This document shows, one piece after another, positions 53,566 through 62,363 of a stretch of DNA of 64,000 bases. Both the position numbers and the translations under genes were made by a program. Positions within the stretch are counted from its first letter, which is position 1, and each line of letters starts with the position of its first letter. Source of the DNA: Polyangiaceae bacterium. Lineage in GTDB: Bacteria > Myxococcota_A > Polyangia > Polyangiales > Polyangiaceae. The notes below the pieces were generated by a model that saw only the letters and a list, made by a program, of their open reading frames with translations, was not told where the DNA came from and did not search any database. Location: assembly GCA_025937895.1 (NCBI GenBank), contig JAICQL010000001.1:116022-180021 (forward strand), read 5' to 3'.

Positions 53566-54399
53566 TTATTCTAGCTTCCCCACGTTGGCGACGAACTTTG
53601 CGACGATCAGCGGCGCTGCGGCGTCGATCAGCTCCTCGAGCGCCTTCAGATCGTTGCTGCGCCCGCCAGGCAACTTCGCGCTCTGCGTCAGAGCGCCCTT
53701 GAAGGCCTTGTCGGGGTAGGAGAACAACGTGAAGCTGAGCTTGAAGTTCAGCGCGCCCGCCTCATCCGTGGCCTGAAGCTTGGGCCAGATGAAGACGGAC
53801 TTGATGGTCTTGTGTTTGGCCAGGAGCACCGTGGCCTGATCGGGCGTCTCATCGCTGGGCGCCACCGCCAGGCTCTTGTCCTTGGCCAGCTCCTTGTACA
53901 GGGCTTCGCGCACCAGGTTCTCGACCTCTTCGTCCGCGCCCGGGGTCTTGTTGGTGGTCGGGCCCACCGCCACGTAGTAGCGCGTATCCGGGCCGATGCC
54001 GGGCAACGGCTGCTTCAGGCGCTGCAGCACCTTGGTCAGCATCTCCTTGACCTTGGCATGCTGCTCGACGTTGAGGCGGCGGGTGATGCAGTCCAGGCCT
54101 CCGCGGCGCAGCTTGCCCAGCGCAGCGGCGGAGGCGGCCCGCACCGTCTGATCTTCGTCGTCCAGCCCAGAGCAGAGTGGCGCTACCGCGCGCTCACTCT
54201 GGGACACGCCCAGCGCCAGCGCCGCCTGGGTGCGCACGCGAAAGTCCTTGTCGCTGCGCAGCTTGGTAGCCAGCTCCGTCAAACGATCGGCGGCCAGCGC
54301 CGGTGTAGGCAGCAGACAGAGCGCAATCAGAATGGCGCCGGAGGCTCGCAGGGCGCCCCCGCAAAGCACCCTCGCGAAACAGTCGATCAGGCGTTGCAC
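53566..54399 (-). CDS. Exported HEAT-repeat protein
   Basis: About 277 residues from a GTG at 54399 with GAGG five bases upstream. The frame remains open further, but the residues there look non-coding. The signal peptide ILIALCLLPTPALA is followed by HEAT-type repeats (FRVRTQAALALGVS, QTVRAASAAALGKL) to about residue 120. The second half is a mixed alpha/beta domain (about 145-277) with YYVAVGPTTNKT and TIKSVFIWPKL. It is a probable periplasmic scaffold. In an operon with the HAMP protein. Confidence 0.75.
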   Translation of the reverse strand: MQRLIDCFARVLCGGALRASGAILIALCLLPTPALAADRLTELATKLRSDKDFRVRTQAALALGVSQSERAVAPLCSGLDDEDQTVRAASAAALGKLRRGGLDCITRRLNVEQHAKVKEMLTKVLQRLKQPLPGIGPDTRYYVAVGPTTNKTPGADEEVENLVREALYKELAKDKSLAVAPSDETPDQATVLLAKHKTIKSVFIWPKLQATDEAGALNFKLSFTLFSYPDKAFKGALTQSAKLPGGRSNDLKALEELIDAAAPLIVAKFVANVGKLE

Positions 54400-54545
54400 T
54401 GAACCTCGGATACGAATCGACCGTTGGATTGCTCCCCCACGCAGCCCTGCAGTGCCCCGGAGGGCACCGCAGCTACCGCCGGCGATCTCGCCTCCAAGCA
54501 ACGGACGGTTGCCGGAGGGATTTAGGGTGGGCAGACTCTCGCACC

Positions 54546-56303
54546 TTGCCTCCCCTGCCCGCTCCCGCACACCTCGGTCACCGCGCGCCGCCCGTCACCT
54601 GCAGGCGCCCTCGCTGGGCCTGGCTTGCGCTGCTCGTGTGCGCCGCCGCTCGCGGCAGCAGCACCCCCGCCAGCAGCAACGTGCCGAGAGTGACCGTGCA
54701 GGCGCTGCCACACTTTGAAGACGTACGGCGCGAGCAGACGGCGAGCGGCCTCGAGCTGCGGCTCCGCCTGGTGGACGACGTGGGCAGCCCGCTGCCGGAG
54801 AAGCCCGTCTTGCCCGTGCGCGAGGGCAGGATACCGGCGCTGAGCCCGTGTGGAGGTACCACACGCACCACGGGTGGCGGCTTCTCCACCGACATGGCGG
54901 GCGAGCTGTGTCTCCGCCTCGCGGAGACCCGCGAGCTAGCGGAGCTGGTGCTGCACTTTCCGGGTGACGGCCTGTATCTGCCGGCGCAGGTGCGTGTGCC
55001 GCTGCAGCCCGGCTCGGGGGAGCTGCGCCTGGCCTTTGAGGCGCCGTCACTGGAGCTCAATCTGGATCTGGCCGAGCAGCGCGTGAGCCTGGAGTGGAGT
55101 GGTCCAGGCGCGGGCGATCCGGAGCTGCCCCGCATTGCATTGCAGCTCGAGGAAGCGGGCCGCGCTCGCACGCTCGACGCGCTCGACTGGGACCGGGAGG
55201 CCAGGACGGTGCGTGCCCGCATCTCCTCCAGCGAGCTGGGCGAGCCCGGTCCCGCGCGCCTGCTCGCGCGAGCGCGGCGGCCCGAAGACACTGCGCCGAT
55301 CGTGGCCGAGGCGGTGGTGCTGCGCAGAGCGACGGTGCGCCTCGAGCAGCAGCGCTTCAGCGCCAGCCGCGACGCGCTGGAGCTGGAGGTGGTGGCGCAG
55401 AGCGCGGCGGGAGCACCCGCCGGCGGCTGGGTGGAGCTGCGCGGCGGCGAGCGCTCGCTCGGCTCGAGCGTGCTGGTTGCCGGAGTTGCCAGCTTGCAGC
55501 TGACCATGGTGGCGAGCACACCGCGCCAGCTGGAGGTGCGCTATCACGCCGACGATCCGTGGTGGCTGCCGGGCGAGCCGCTGCTGCTCGATCTCGAGAG
55601 CGCAGACAGCCCCGAGCCCGCGCGCTGGCCATGGCTCGTGCTGCTCGCTCCGATCGGCTACATCTGCGTGCGCGCTCTGCAGCGCCCCGCGCCGCGCCAG
55701 CCGCGCAAGGTGCGCCGCCCACCGCCACGTCCCGCGCCCGCTGTACGGCCGCAGCCCGCGCTGCCCCCCGCGCCCGTTTCCGGCTGGGCGGGTGTGGTGC
55801 TGGACGCCCACGACGGCAGGCCCATCGCCGGCGCCGTGATCAGCGCGCTGCTGCCCAGCATGCGAGACGCTAGCCCGCGCGTGAGCGCGGTCAGCGATGC
55901 CAACGGGCATTTTGTGCTGCCGCCCCTTCGCGAAACAATTCGCGAAGGGGCGCAGCTGCACGTGAGCTCGCGCCTGCACAGCTCTTTTCAGCGCCCGCTC
56001 CCGCCGCAGGGCCGAGTGTCTGTGATGCTGACATTGCGCAAGCGCGCTCTGCTCGAGCGGCTGGTGCGCTGGGCGCGTGCCGCGGGCCCTCCCTGGCAGC
56101 GCAGCGCTGAGCCCACGCCGGGTGAGGTGGTGGACGTCGCACTGCGTCGTGGTGATCGCGAGACCGCCCTCTGGGCCGAGGGCGTGCAAGAAGCTGTCTT
56201 CTCGGGCGCTGATGTGGAGGAAGCGGACGAAGCTGCCCTGCGCGCGCGGGAACCTGCCTGGCAGGGCGGCACGGCTCAGCCGAACGGGCACGCCAGCGAT
56301 TAG
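54546..56303 (+). CDS. Membrane protein with C-terminal carboxypeptidase-regulatory-like domain
   Basis: About 585 residues; start uncertain, TTG at 54546 proposed, giving a signal around WAWLALLVCAAARG. A beta-rich extracytoplasmic part (about 45-345) with alternating strand patterns is followed by one helix (about 355-372, WPWLVLLAPIGYICVRAL), a Pro/Arg-rich linker, then a carboxypeptidase-regulatory-like domain (about 405-500: GWAGVVLDAHDGRPIAGAVISALLP, VSDANGHFVLPPL), and a charged tail. A perfect 14-base inverted repeat lies inside the coding region. It could be an envelope sensor; function is unknown. Confidence 0.65.
   Translation: MPPLPAPAHLGHRAPPVTCRRPRWAWLALLVCAAARGSSTPASSNVPRVTVQALPHFEDVRREQTASGLELRLRLVDDVGSPLPEKPVLPVREGRIPALSPCGGTTRTTGGGFSTDMAGELCLRLAETRELAELVLHFPGDGLYLPAQVRVPLQPGSGELRLAFEAPSLELNLDLAEQRVSLEWSGPGAGDPELPRIALQLEEAGRARTLDALDWDREARTVRARISSSELGEPGPARLLARARRPEDTAPIVAEAVVLRRATVRLEQQRFSASRDALELEVVAQSAAGAPAGGWVELRGGERSLGSSVLVAGVASLQLTMVASTPRQLEVRYHADDPWWLPGEPLLLDLESADSPEPARWPWLVLLAPIGYICVRALQRPAPRQPRKVRRPPPRPAPAVRPQPALPPAPVSGWAGVVLDAHDGRPIAGAVISALLPSMRDASPRVSAVSDANGHFVLPPLRETIREGAQLHVSSRLHSSFQRPLPPQGRVSVMLTLRKRALLERLVRWARAAGPPWQRSAEPTPGEVVDVALRRGDRETALWAEGVQEAVFSGADVEEADEAALRAREPAWQGGTAQPNGHASD
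55921..55952. repeat. Perfect inverted repeat inside a coding region
   Basis: Arms CGCCCCTTCGCGAA and TTCGCGAAGGGGCG, 14 bases each, around ACAA. Perfect pairing of this length is unexpected in coding sequence and could form a very stable hairpin in the mRNA. Confidence 0.8.
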
Positions 56304-56496
56304 CGAGCGCAGCACGTCGAGCGTAGCGATCCGAGGCACGCTGAGCTGCGCGGTGGGTGTAGGCGGGAGCGCGCGGGCCTCACCTGAAACCCTCACCTGA
56401 AATTGCCGAGCGCGAATTGAAGCGCTGCCGGCGAGTTCTGGAGGCAACCGTTGACGGCAGAGGGCTTGCGATTAATAGTCTGCGCCGCCGCTTCAC

Positions 56497-57777
56497 ATGG
56501 AAACGTTCCTGCTCGTCGCGATCGTCGTGGTCGTGCTCGCCTACTTCTTCTTCTTCCGCAAGGGGGCTCCGGGGGAAGCCGAGCGCGAGCTGCCTGGCGC
56601 TGGCAAGCCTGGTGTTGGCAAGTCCGGCCAACCTGGTGCGGCTGCTCCACCCGGAGCGGGTCGCGCCGAGGCTCCAGCGGCGCGTGATCGAGCAGCAGGC
56701 GCTCCGGCGCCCACTTCGCTCGACGAAAGCGACGTGCAGCTGGAGGACGCGCAGGCAGCATCCGCGCGTGCGCCTGCACCGGAGACGCCCCCACCCCGCC
56801 GCTCCGAGCCGCCGCGCCCCGTGCGCGGGCCCGACGTGCAGACGTTGCGGCGCGGGCTGGCGCGCTCGCGCGAGAGCGGTGGAGTGTTCGGCAAGCTCCG
56901 CGCGCTCTTCTCCGGCGAGCGGCAGCTCGATGCCAACCTGGCGCGCGAGATCGAGGAGGTGCTGCTCTCCTCGGACGTGGGCACCAGCACCACGCAGACG
57001 CTGCTGGCACGCCTGCGCGAGGGGCTCGACAAGGGCGAGCTCAACAATCCGGACGCGGTGTGGAAGGCGCTGAGGCAAGAGGCCGTGCAGATGCTCAGCG
57101 TGAGCGATCGCGGCACGGGCCGTGACTACGCCGGGCTCGACCTGCGCCACAGCCCGACGGTGGTGCTGTTCGTTGGCGTCAACGGCGCGGGCAAGACCAC
57201 GACCATCGGTAAGCTGGCCACGCAGCTCGAGGCCTCCGGCAAGAAGTGCGTGCTCGCCGCGGGTGACACGTTTCGGGCCGCCGCGGTACAGCAGCTCGTG
57301 ATCTGGGGCCGCCGGGTGGGTTGCGAGGTGGTTCACGGTAAAGACGGCGCCGATCCGGCCAGCGTCCTGTTCGACGCCATCAACAAAGCCCGGGAGCAGG
57401 GCGCCGACGTGGTGCTCGCGGACACCGCCGGCCGCCTGCACACCAAGGCCAACCTGATGAGCGAGATGCAGAAGATCGCGCGCAGCGCCAGCAAGGCGCT
57501 CAATGGTGCGCCGCACGAGATCTTCCTGGTGATCGACTCCACCAACGGCCAGAACGCGCTCGCTCAGGCTCGCGAGTTCAAGGAGGCGCTGGACGTCACC
57601 GGCATCGTGCTGACCAAGCTGGACGGCACTGCCAAGGGTGGCGTGGTGCTCGGCATCAGCGATTCGCTGCGTGTGCCAGTCAGGTTCGTGGGCATGGGAG
57701 AGGGTCCGGACGATCTGCACCCGTTTGTGCCACAGCGCTTCGTGGACGCGCTGCTCGGCGACGAACACGCGTCGTGA
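56497..57777 (+). CDS. ftsY: Signal recognition particle receptor FtsY
   Basis: A 426-residue SRP GTPase receptor. One N-terminal helix (METFLLVAIVVVVLAYFFFF) anchors it, then a Pro/Ala-rich linker to about 115. The NG domain follows: N helices, G1 GVNGAGKTTTIGKLA, DTFRAAAVQQL, G3 DTAGRLHTKANLM, G4 TKLDGTAKGG, and the FtsY-specific end FVGMGEGPDDLHPFVPQRFVDALLG. It docks SRP-ribosome complexes on the membrane. E. coli FtsY has an acidic A domain instead of a membrane helix; the anchored version is known in other bacteria. Confidence 0.96.
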   Translation: METFLLVAIVVVVLAYFFFFRKGAPGEAERELPGAGKPGVGKSGQPGAAAPPGAGRAEAPAARDRAAGAPAPTSLDESDVQLEDAQAASARAPAPETPPPRRSEPPRPVRGPDVQTLRRGLARSRESGGVFGKLRALFSGERQLDANLAREIEEVLLSSDVGTSTTQTLLARLREGLDKGELNNPDAVWKALRQEAVQMLSVSDRGTGRDYAGLDLRHSPTVVLFVGVNGAGKTTTIGKLATQLEASGKKCVLAAGDTFRAAAVQQLVIWGRRVGCEVVHGKDGADPASVLFDAINKAREQGADVVLADTAGRLHTKANLMSEMQKIARSASKALNGAPHEIFLVIDSTNGQNALAQAREFKEALDVTGIVLTKLDGTAKGGVVLGISDSLRVPVRFVGMGEGPDDLHPFVPQRFVDALLGDEHAS

Positions 57778-58187
57778 GCGCCAGCCCCGCAGGAAGGCTC
57801 GGGAAGCTCAATCCGATGACGCAAAGAGCCGTGGCACAACACAGTTGCTTCAGCGAATTTCTGCGTGATATAGTCGCGCCTGCTCTCGGGCCTACCCGAA
57901 CCAACGTTCGCAAATCGCACAGGAATTTGCACACACTGACGATGCGTATCGGCCCTTCGAGAGAGCGGCACCCGCGAGCCCTGGCGTGTCGTGACGCAGG
58001 TGGGCTGCACGCGCCGGCTGCTGGAGTAGCGCAGCTGCCGAAGCACGCTCCACTGCGTCCGAGCCGGAGCCCGGCTCCGTCTGCCGCAGCAGGATGGCCT
58101 GCGGCCGCGAAATCTCGCGAAGCAACGGCAGCACGAGCAGCTCGCCCGGTCTTGTCCCCGTCCCGCGCGCAGCGCAAAGAGGCATCG
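57778..58187. other. Spacer between ftsY and the barrel genes
   Basis: A 410-base gap. A plus-strand frame is open through it and joins the barrel gene, but the signal peptide at 58188 shows that the protein begins there. Apart from the promoter candidate listed separately I see nothing else. Confidence 0.45.
57845..57874 (+). promoter_or_regulatory. Candidate promoter for the barrel gene pair
   Basis: TTGCTT (57845-57850) and TATAGT (57869-57874) are 18 bases apart, a sigma-70-like pair about 310 bases before the first barrel gene. Only a pattern match. Confidence 0.35.
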
Positions 58188-59126
58188 ATGAAGAAGATTG
58201 GCGTCGCGTTCCTGGCAGCCGCAGCAGTGCTCAGCGTGCCGTGGCTCGCTTTCGGGCAAGACGACGAACTGCCGGCAGAAGAGCCCGCGCTGGATGAAAG
58301 TGCGGCGCCGGAAGGTGAAGAAGGCACCACCGAGCAGGCGCCGGGCGAGCAGGGTGATGACGCCGGCCTGGGCGGCATCTGTGAGATCGATCCCGACGCC
58401 TGTCCCAAGCTCGACTTCGACAAGGAGGCGGCGCGAGACATCCGCGAGCAGGTGTTCGCCGTGCAGCAGCTGTTCGTGCTGCGGCGCTGGCGCTTTGAGC
58501 TGCAGCCTTACTGGCAGGTGCCGCTGAACGATCAGTTCGTGGGCCACTCGGGGCCCGGGCTCGGTCTGAACTTCTGGATCACCAACGTGCTCGCCCTGGG
58601 GGTCAACGGCAACTACTACGAGCCGTTCAACTCCCCCAGCACCTTCAACTTCCAGACGCGCCGTTCCGCGCGCGTCAGCGTGCCGCTGACGGAGTATCAG
58701 TGGAACGCCAACCTGAACTTCACGTACACACCGATCATCGGTAAGTTCTCTGGCTTCGGCGATTTCATCTTCCAGTACGATGCGTACGTGGTGGGCGGCG
58801 TGGGCGCGATGACCGTGCGGCCCATCCCGGTGATCGACCCGGATAACCGGGGCTTCGATTGGAAGACCAACATTGCGTTCAACGCGGGTATCGGTCTGCG
58901 CATCTTCTTCAACCGCTGGCTGGCTGCCACCCTGGAGGTGCGTGACTACGTGTTTAACGACAAGCTTGAGAACACATGTATTGCCGGTAGCCCGGGTTGT
59001 CCCCCGGGTGATCCGCGCGATCGTAGCACCTGGGACGGAGAAACAAAGCTGACCAACAACGTACAGGCGCAGCTCGGTATCTCCATCTTCTTCCCGTTCT
59101 CGTTCGAGTATCGGCTTCCCAAGTAA
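58188..59126 (+). CDS. Outer-membrane beta-barrel domain protein (myxobacterial OMP type)
   Basis: A 312-residue protein with signal MKKIGVAFLAAAAVLSVPWLAFGQ, an acidic segment (about 25-75, DDELPAEEPALDES), then a barrel of alternating strands (FELQPYWQVPLND, GLGLNFWITNVLALGVN, ATLEVRDYVF) ending with GISIFFPFSFEYRL and a final Lys. This is the myxobacteria-specific outer-membrane barrel type (TIGR04565-like). The ATG has AGAGG six bases upstream. It is followed after 8 bases by a second barrel gene. M. xanthus has paired barrels (GltA/GltB) in the gliding machinery, which this resembles in arrangement; orthology is not shown. Confidence 0.85.
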   Translation: MKKIGVAFLAAAAVLSVPWLAFGQDDELPAEEPALDESAAPEGEEGTTEQAPGEQGDDAGLGGICEIDPDACPKLDFDKEAARDIREQVFAVQQLFVLRRWRFELQPYWQVPLNDQFVGHSGPGLGLNFWITNVLALGVNGNYYEPFNSPSTFNFQTRRSARVSVPLTEYQWNANLNFTYTPIIGKFSGFGDFIFQYDAYVVGGVGAMTVRPIPVIDPDNRGFDWKTNIAFNAGIGLRIFFNRWLAATLEVRDYVFNDKLENTCIAGSPGCPPGDPRDRSTWDGETKLTNNVQAQLGISIFFPFSFEYRLPK

Positions 59127-59134
59127 GAGGCAGT

Positions 59135-60100
59135 GTGATCCGATCTGTGATGAAGCGCGCGCTGCTCCTGGGGTCAACGCTCGGCGTTGCGTCGCTACTG
59201 TCGACGAAGCAGGCTCCCGCGCAGGAAATCTTGCTCACGGGCCCGCTCAAGGGCGCCGAGGCCGTGCATGACCTGCGCATGTATCGCAAGGGGCGCGTGG
59301 AGTTTGCGCCCACCGCCACGTTCACGCTGCTGGACGAATACATGCGCCAACTCTTCGTGGGCGCGCGCCTGAACTACAACATCACCGACTTCCTGGCGAT
59401 CGGCGCGTGGGGCGGGTTCAGCCCCACTCCGCTGAAGTTCGAAGCGGGGTTGGTGGAGAAGATTCAGGGCGTCAGTAACGGCCGGAAACGGACCAATCAG
59501 GCTGCCCTCGCCCTGGGGGAGCAGCCCGACCTGCGGAACCGCCTGACCTCGCTGAACCTCGGCGATCAGTTTGCCGATCAGCTCGGCACGGTGGACTGGG
59601 TGGTGGCGCCGCAGATCACGTTCGTGCCCTTCCGCGGCAAGATTGCCCTGTTCCAGAGCATCTACATCGACTCCGATCTGTACTTCTTCGCTGGCCCGGC
59701 CATCGCCGGGGTCACCGAGCGCGCAGATTGCAATGGTCCCCGCTCCACCCTGGCTGGAGGCTGCAGCTCCGAGCGTCCCTCTGGAGTGCTGGATGCGCAG
59801 GGCGTGGACATTCCCATCCCCAACGCCGAGACGTTCCCCACTGCCAAGCGCGTGGCGATCGCTCCCACCTTCGGCCTGGGCTTCACCTTCTACATCAACC
59901 GCTGGAACGCGCTGGGGTTCGAGTGGAGAGCGGTACCGTTCTCGCGGAACACGGGCGGCTTTGACAACCACGGCGGCGGACCGGATGCGGAGTTCCCTGA
60001 TCAGCAGGTGGATTCGGACGATCGCGACCTGAAGCTCAATCAGATGCTGTCGGTGTCGTGGAACTTCTACGTACCGTTCGACTTCCAGGTCTCGGAGTAA
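59135..60100 (+). CDS. Second outer-membrane beta-barrel domain protein
   Basis: A 321-residue barrel protein. The signal ends LLSTKQAPAQ, then strands such as VEFAPTATFTLLDEYMRQLFVGARLNYN and LGFTFYINRWNALGFEWRAV, ending LSVSWNFYVPFDFQVSE. A loop with two Cys (RADCNGPRSTLAGGCS) may be disulfide-bonded. The start GTG at 59135 or ATG at 59150 are both possible. It is cotranscribed with the first barrel; the pair probably forms one outer-membrane assembly. Followed by a hairpin terminator and short tandem repeats. Confidence 0.83.
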   Translation: MIRSVMKRALLLGSTLGVASLLSTKQAPAQEILLTGPLKGAEAVHDLRMYRKGRVEFAPTATFTLLDEYMRQLFVGARLNYNITDFLAIGAWGGFSPTPLKFEAGLVEKIQGVSNGRKRTNQAALALGEQPDLRNRLTSLNLGDQFADQLGTVDWVVAPQITFVPFRGKIALFQSIYIDSDLYFFAGPAIAGVTERADCNGPRSTLAGGCSSERPSGVLDAQGVDIPIPNAETFPTAKRVAIAPTFGLGFTFYINRWNALGFEWRAVPFSRNTGGFDNHGGGPDAEFPDQQVDSDDRDLKLNQMLSVSWNFYVPFDFQVSE

Positions 60101-60119
60101 GTCGCGGCCCTCGGGGGTA

Positions 60120-60143
60120 GCAGCCGCGCTCCGGCGCGGCTGC
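60120..60143 (+). terminator. Hairpin after the barrel genes
   Basis: GCAGCCGCGC and its complement, 10-base perfect arms, with loop TCCG, 20 bases after the second barrel stop. Followed by TTCGCAATT, a weak T-tract. Confidence 0.55.
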
Positions 60144-60148
60144 TTCGC

Positions 60149-60226
60149 AATTCAGGCGCGCGGCTCGGCTGCTTTGCAACTCAGGCGCGCGGCTCGGCTG
60201 CTTTGCAACTCAGGCGCGCGGCTCGC
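60149..60226. repeat. 29-base tandem repeat, about 2.7 copies
   Basis: Units at 60149-60177 and 60178-60206 differ at one base; a third partial unit runs to 60226. Each begins AACTCAGGCGCGCGG and ends GCTGCTTTGC. The preceding hairpin arm shares the GCGCGGCTGCTTCGC end, so the repeat probably grew from the terminator region. Confidence 0.8.
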
Positions 60227-60320
60227 GCCGTGCCGTCATGCGGCCATGCGCTGCCGCCGCTGCTCGCGTTAGACGGCGGCTGCGCCCCGCGGCTGCTCGC
60301 TCCAGCTCGCCGCCCCGCTT

Positions 60321-61073
60321 CTAGAGCGCGGAGACGACGACCTTGCCGTTGCGCAGGGCATACCCCGGAGGCAGTCCAGCCTCACACTGCTTGGCGAGCG
60401 ACTCCGGCACTTCCCAGCCCGCCTGCTCCAGGCCGCGGGCCATTCGATTCTTCACGCGCAGCGACTCCTCCTGCGCGAGCGCCTCGATCAGCGGCGGTAG
60501 CGCCTCGGGATCAGACATCGCAAAGATGGTACCCGCTGCGTGGAAGCGCACGGACTCGTTCACGTCGTTGAGGAAGGGCTCGACGGCCTCGCGCACCTCG
60601 GGCGTCTTGTGCTCACTCAACATGGTGATCACCTGAATCTTAGGCTCGGGGTTGCGCATGTATTCGGTGTCGAACAGATCGAGCAAGGTGAGCAACTCCG
60701 TCACCATCTGATCCGCCGGCACGATCTGTCGCAGCACCTTGAGCGGCCAGGTGAGGCTCTCCGCGCGGGCGCAGTAGTTGTGGATGGCGTCCAGCGCTGC
60801 CGGGCCCGCGGCCACGATGCCCTGCACGGCCGCCTCTTTCTCGTCCTGATCGACGATCGAGGGCTCCATGCTGAAATCGAAGCGGCGAAGCAGCGCGGCG
60901 GCACCCTGTGCATTCGCCAGCTGGCTGAGCTGCTCGATGGCCTCTTGCCGCTCGTAGTTCTGCGACATTTTGTTGCTCACCAGGCGGGTGAGCCGTGCCA
61001 GCTCCTTCGCGTTGACCTCTTTCGGTTTGCTCTCGCTGGCGGTCTTCTTGCTGAACAGATCAAACAGGCCCAT
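60321..61073 (-). CDS. HEAT-repeat protein
   Basis: A 250-residue soluble helical protein starting MGLFDLFSKKTASESKPKEVNAKEL. HEAT-like repeats are visible, such as ERQEAIEQLSQLANAQGAAALLRRF, DEKEAAVQGIVAAGPAALDAI, EVREAVEPFLNDVNESVRFHAAGTIF and EALPPLIEALAQEESLRVKNRMARGL. It is likely a protein-interaction scaffold in the cytoplasm. No partner can be named. Its stop is 95 bases from the tandem repeat region. Confidence 0.85.
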   Translation of the reverse strand: MGLFDLFSKKTASESKPKEVNAKELARLTRLVSNKMSQNYERQEAIEQLSQLANAQGAAALLRRFDFSMEPSIVDQDEKEAAVQGIVAAGPAALDAIHNYCARAESLTWPLKVLRQIVPADQMVTELLTLLDLFDTEYMRNPEPKIQVITMLSEHKTPEVREAVEPFLNDVNESVRFHAAGTIFAMSDPEALPPLIEALAQEESLRVKNRMARGLEQAGWEVPESLAKQCEAGLPPGYALRNGKVVVSAL

Positions 61074-61190
61074 GACTTTTCCCTGCTTGTAACACCCCGG
61101 CGCAGGGGCTGTTCCGTTGTTTCAGCCAGCTGTCGGCAAAATGCTCGGCTCCGCGCATTCAGGAGCGGTTCAGACCCGCTGGCCCAGCGC

Positions 61191-62363
61191 TCAGGGGCCC
61201 TCCGCCTCGCGGTAAGGTGCGCCCGGCGGCTGCGAGGTTCGCCCCTCGGAGTCGGTCTCGGGTACTCCCATCAGCGCGTTGAGCAGCGAGTTGATGCGGA
61301 AGACGAGGCCCCCGAACTCCGGATGCTCCAGCTCGAAGCGATGGTTGGTCCGCCCGTTGAGCACGGTGAGCAGGCCCTCCTCGAGCTGCGTGATGGGTGC
61401 CGAGATGTAGTTGCCGAGGAAGATGCCTCCCGCCACGACCAGAACGAAGCCGAGCAGGGCCGCCGCAAAGATGGGCCACAGGAGCGCTGTCACGCTCGGA
61501 ACCAGGGACTCGGGCAGCCCCGCCAGGATCACCAGCTGGGCACCTTGATAGCCCTGCAGGGGCTCTGCCGCAAAGACGTTGGAGCCGTCTGCAAAGACCG
61601 CGCGCCCCGACTTGAGCGCGGACGCAGCTCGGGTCAACACGGGCTGCTGGCGGATGGCGTTGAACGCCGCGCGCTGGCCCTCGAGAGTGCCCTCGGCGAT
61701 GACCTCCAAGGTGTCCGGTCCGCTGAGCGCGGCCATCGCCAGCGCCTGACCGCTGGTGGCGCGGCTGATGGTGCTGAGCCGCTCGTCGTTCAGGGGTGAG
61801 CCCGCGATGAGGATGCCCAGGATTTCACCGCCCTCGCCGCGCACCGGTGCATAGCTGGCGACCAGCTGCTCCGAGCGCTGGCGATTGAGCCAGACCTGGC
61901 TGCTGGTGCGCCCGGTCTGCAGGGCTTGCCCGATCGAGGGATACGCCCGCCCCAGATCCTCGCCACGCATCTGGCTGGAGTCATTGCGACCGATAACGAT
62001 CCCGCGAGCGTCGACGAACAACACGATCGGGATGGGCATCGCTGCCAGGGCCGCGCTCTTGGTGGCCGCATCGCGCAGGCGCTTAGCTTGCGCGCTGGCG
62101 TTTTCACTGCGGGCCTGCGAGGTGCCACCGGCAAACACGCCGATGACCGCCTCCTCCGAGGCCCGCTCTGCGAGCCAGCGCTCCAGGCGGGAGCTGTCCA
62201 GCTCGAGATGCAGGTTGGCGGAGCGAATGGCTCGCTCGGCTGCGGAGCGGCGCTCGGTGCGATTGGAGAGGACGTCGTCGAGGCCCCGCTTGACGAGGGC
62301 CACCGAGAGCAGAGCGACGATGACCAAGATGATCGAATTGACGGTGATGATCTTCCAGCGCAT
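61191..62363 (-). CDS. Membrane sensor protein with double-cache-like domain and HAMP
   Basis: About 390 residues starting MRWKIITVNSIILVIVALLSVALV, one membrane helix. The extracytoplasmic part has a cache-like domain (about 110-205: IPIVLFVDARGIVIGRNDSSQMRGEDLG, SYAPVRGEGGEILGILIAG). A second helix (about 295-318) leads to a HAMP-like segment (GNYISAPITQLEEGLLTVLNGR) and a short tail. There is no kinase or chemoreceptor output domain, so signalling must go through a partner. A start at 62384 would add 7 residues. The HEAT protein gene lies 117 bases further on the same strand. Confidence 0.8.
   Translation of the reverse strand: MRWKIITVNSIILVIVALLSVALVKRGLDDVLSNRTERRSAAERAIRSANLHLELDSSRLERWLAERASEEAVIGVFAGGTSQARSENASAQAKRLRDAATKSAALAAMPIPIVLFVDARGIVIGRNDSSQMRGEDLGRAYPSIGQALQTGRTSSQVWLNRQRSEQLVASYAPVRGEGGEILGILIAGSPLNDERLSTISRATSGQALAMAALSGPDTLEVIAEGTLEGQRAAFNAIRQQPVLTRAASALKSGRAVFADGSNVFAAEPLQGYQGAQLVILAGLPESLVPSVTALLWPIFAAALLGFVLVVAGGIFLGNYISAPITQLEEGLLTVLNGRTNHRFELEHPEFGGLVFRINSLLNALMGVPETDSEGRTSQPPGAPYREAEGP

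Noticed and set aside
57774..58187. Open frame that extends the first barrel gene upstream by 138 codons, overlapping the ftsY stop.
   Set aside because: A clear signal peptide and Shine-Dalgarno at 58188 show the real start; upstream residues are low-complexity.
60149..60226. Considered as a CRISPR-like array.
   Set aside because: Units are head-to-tail tandem without spacers, and no cas gene is near.
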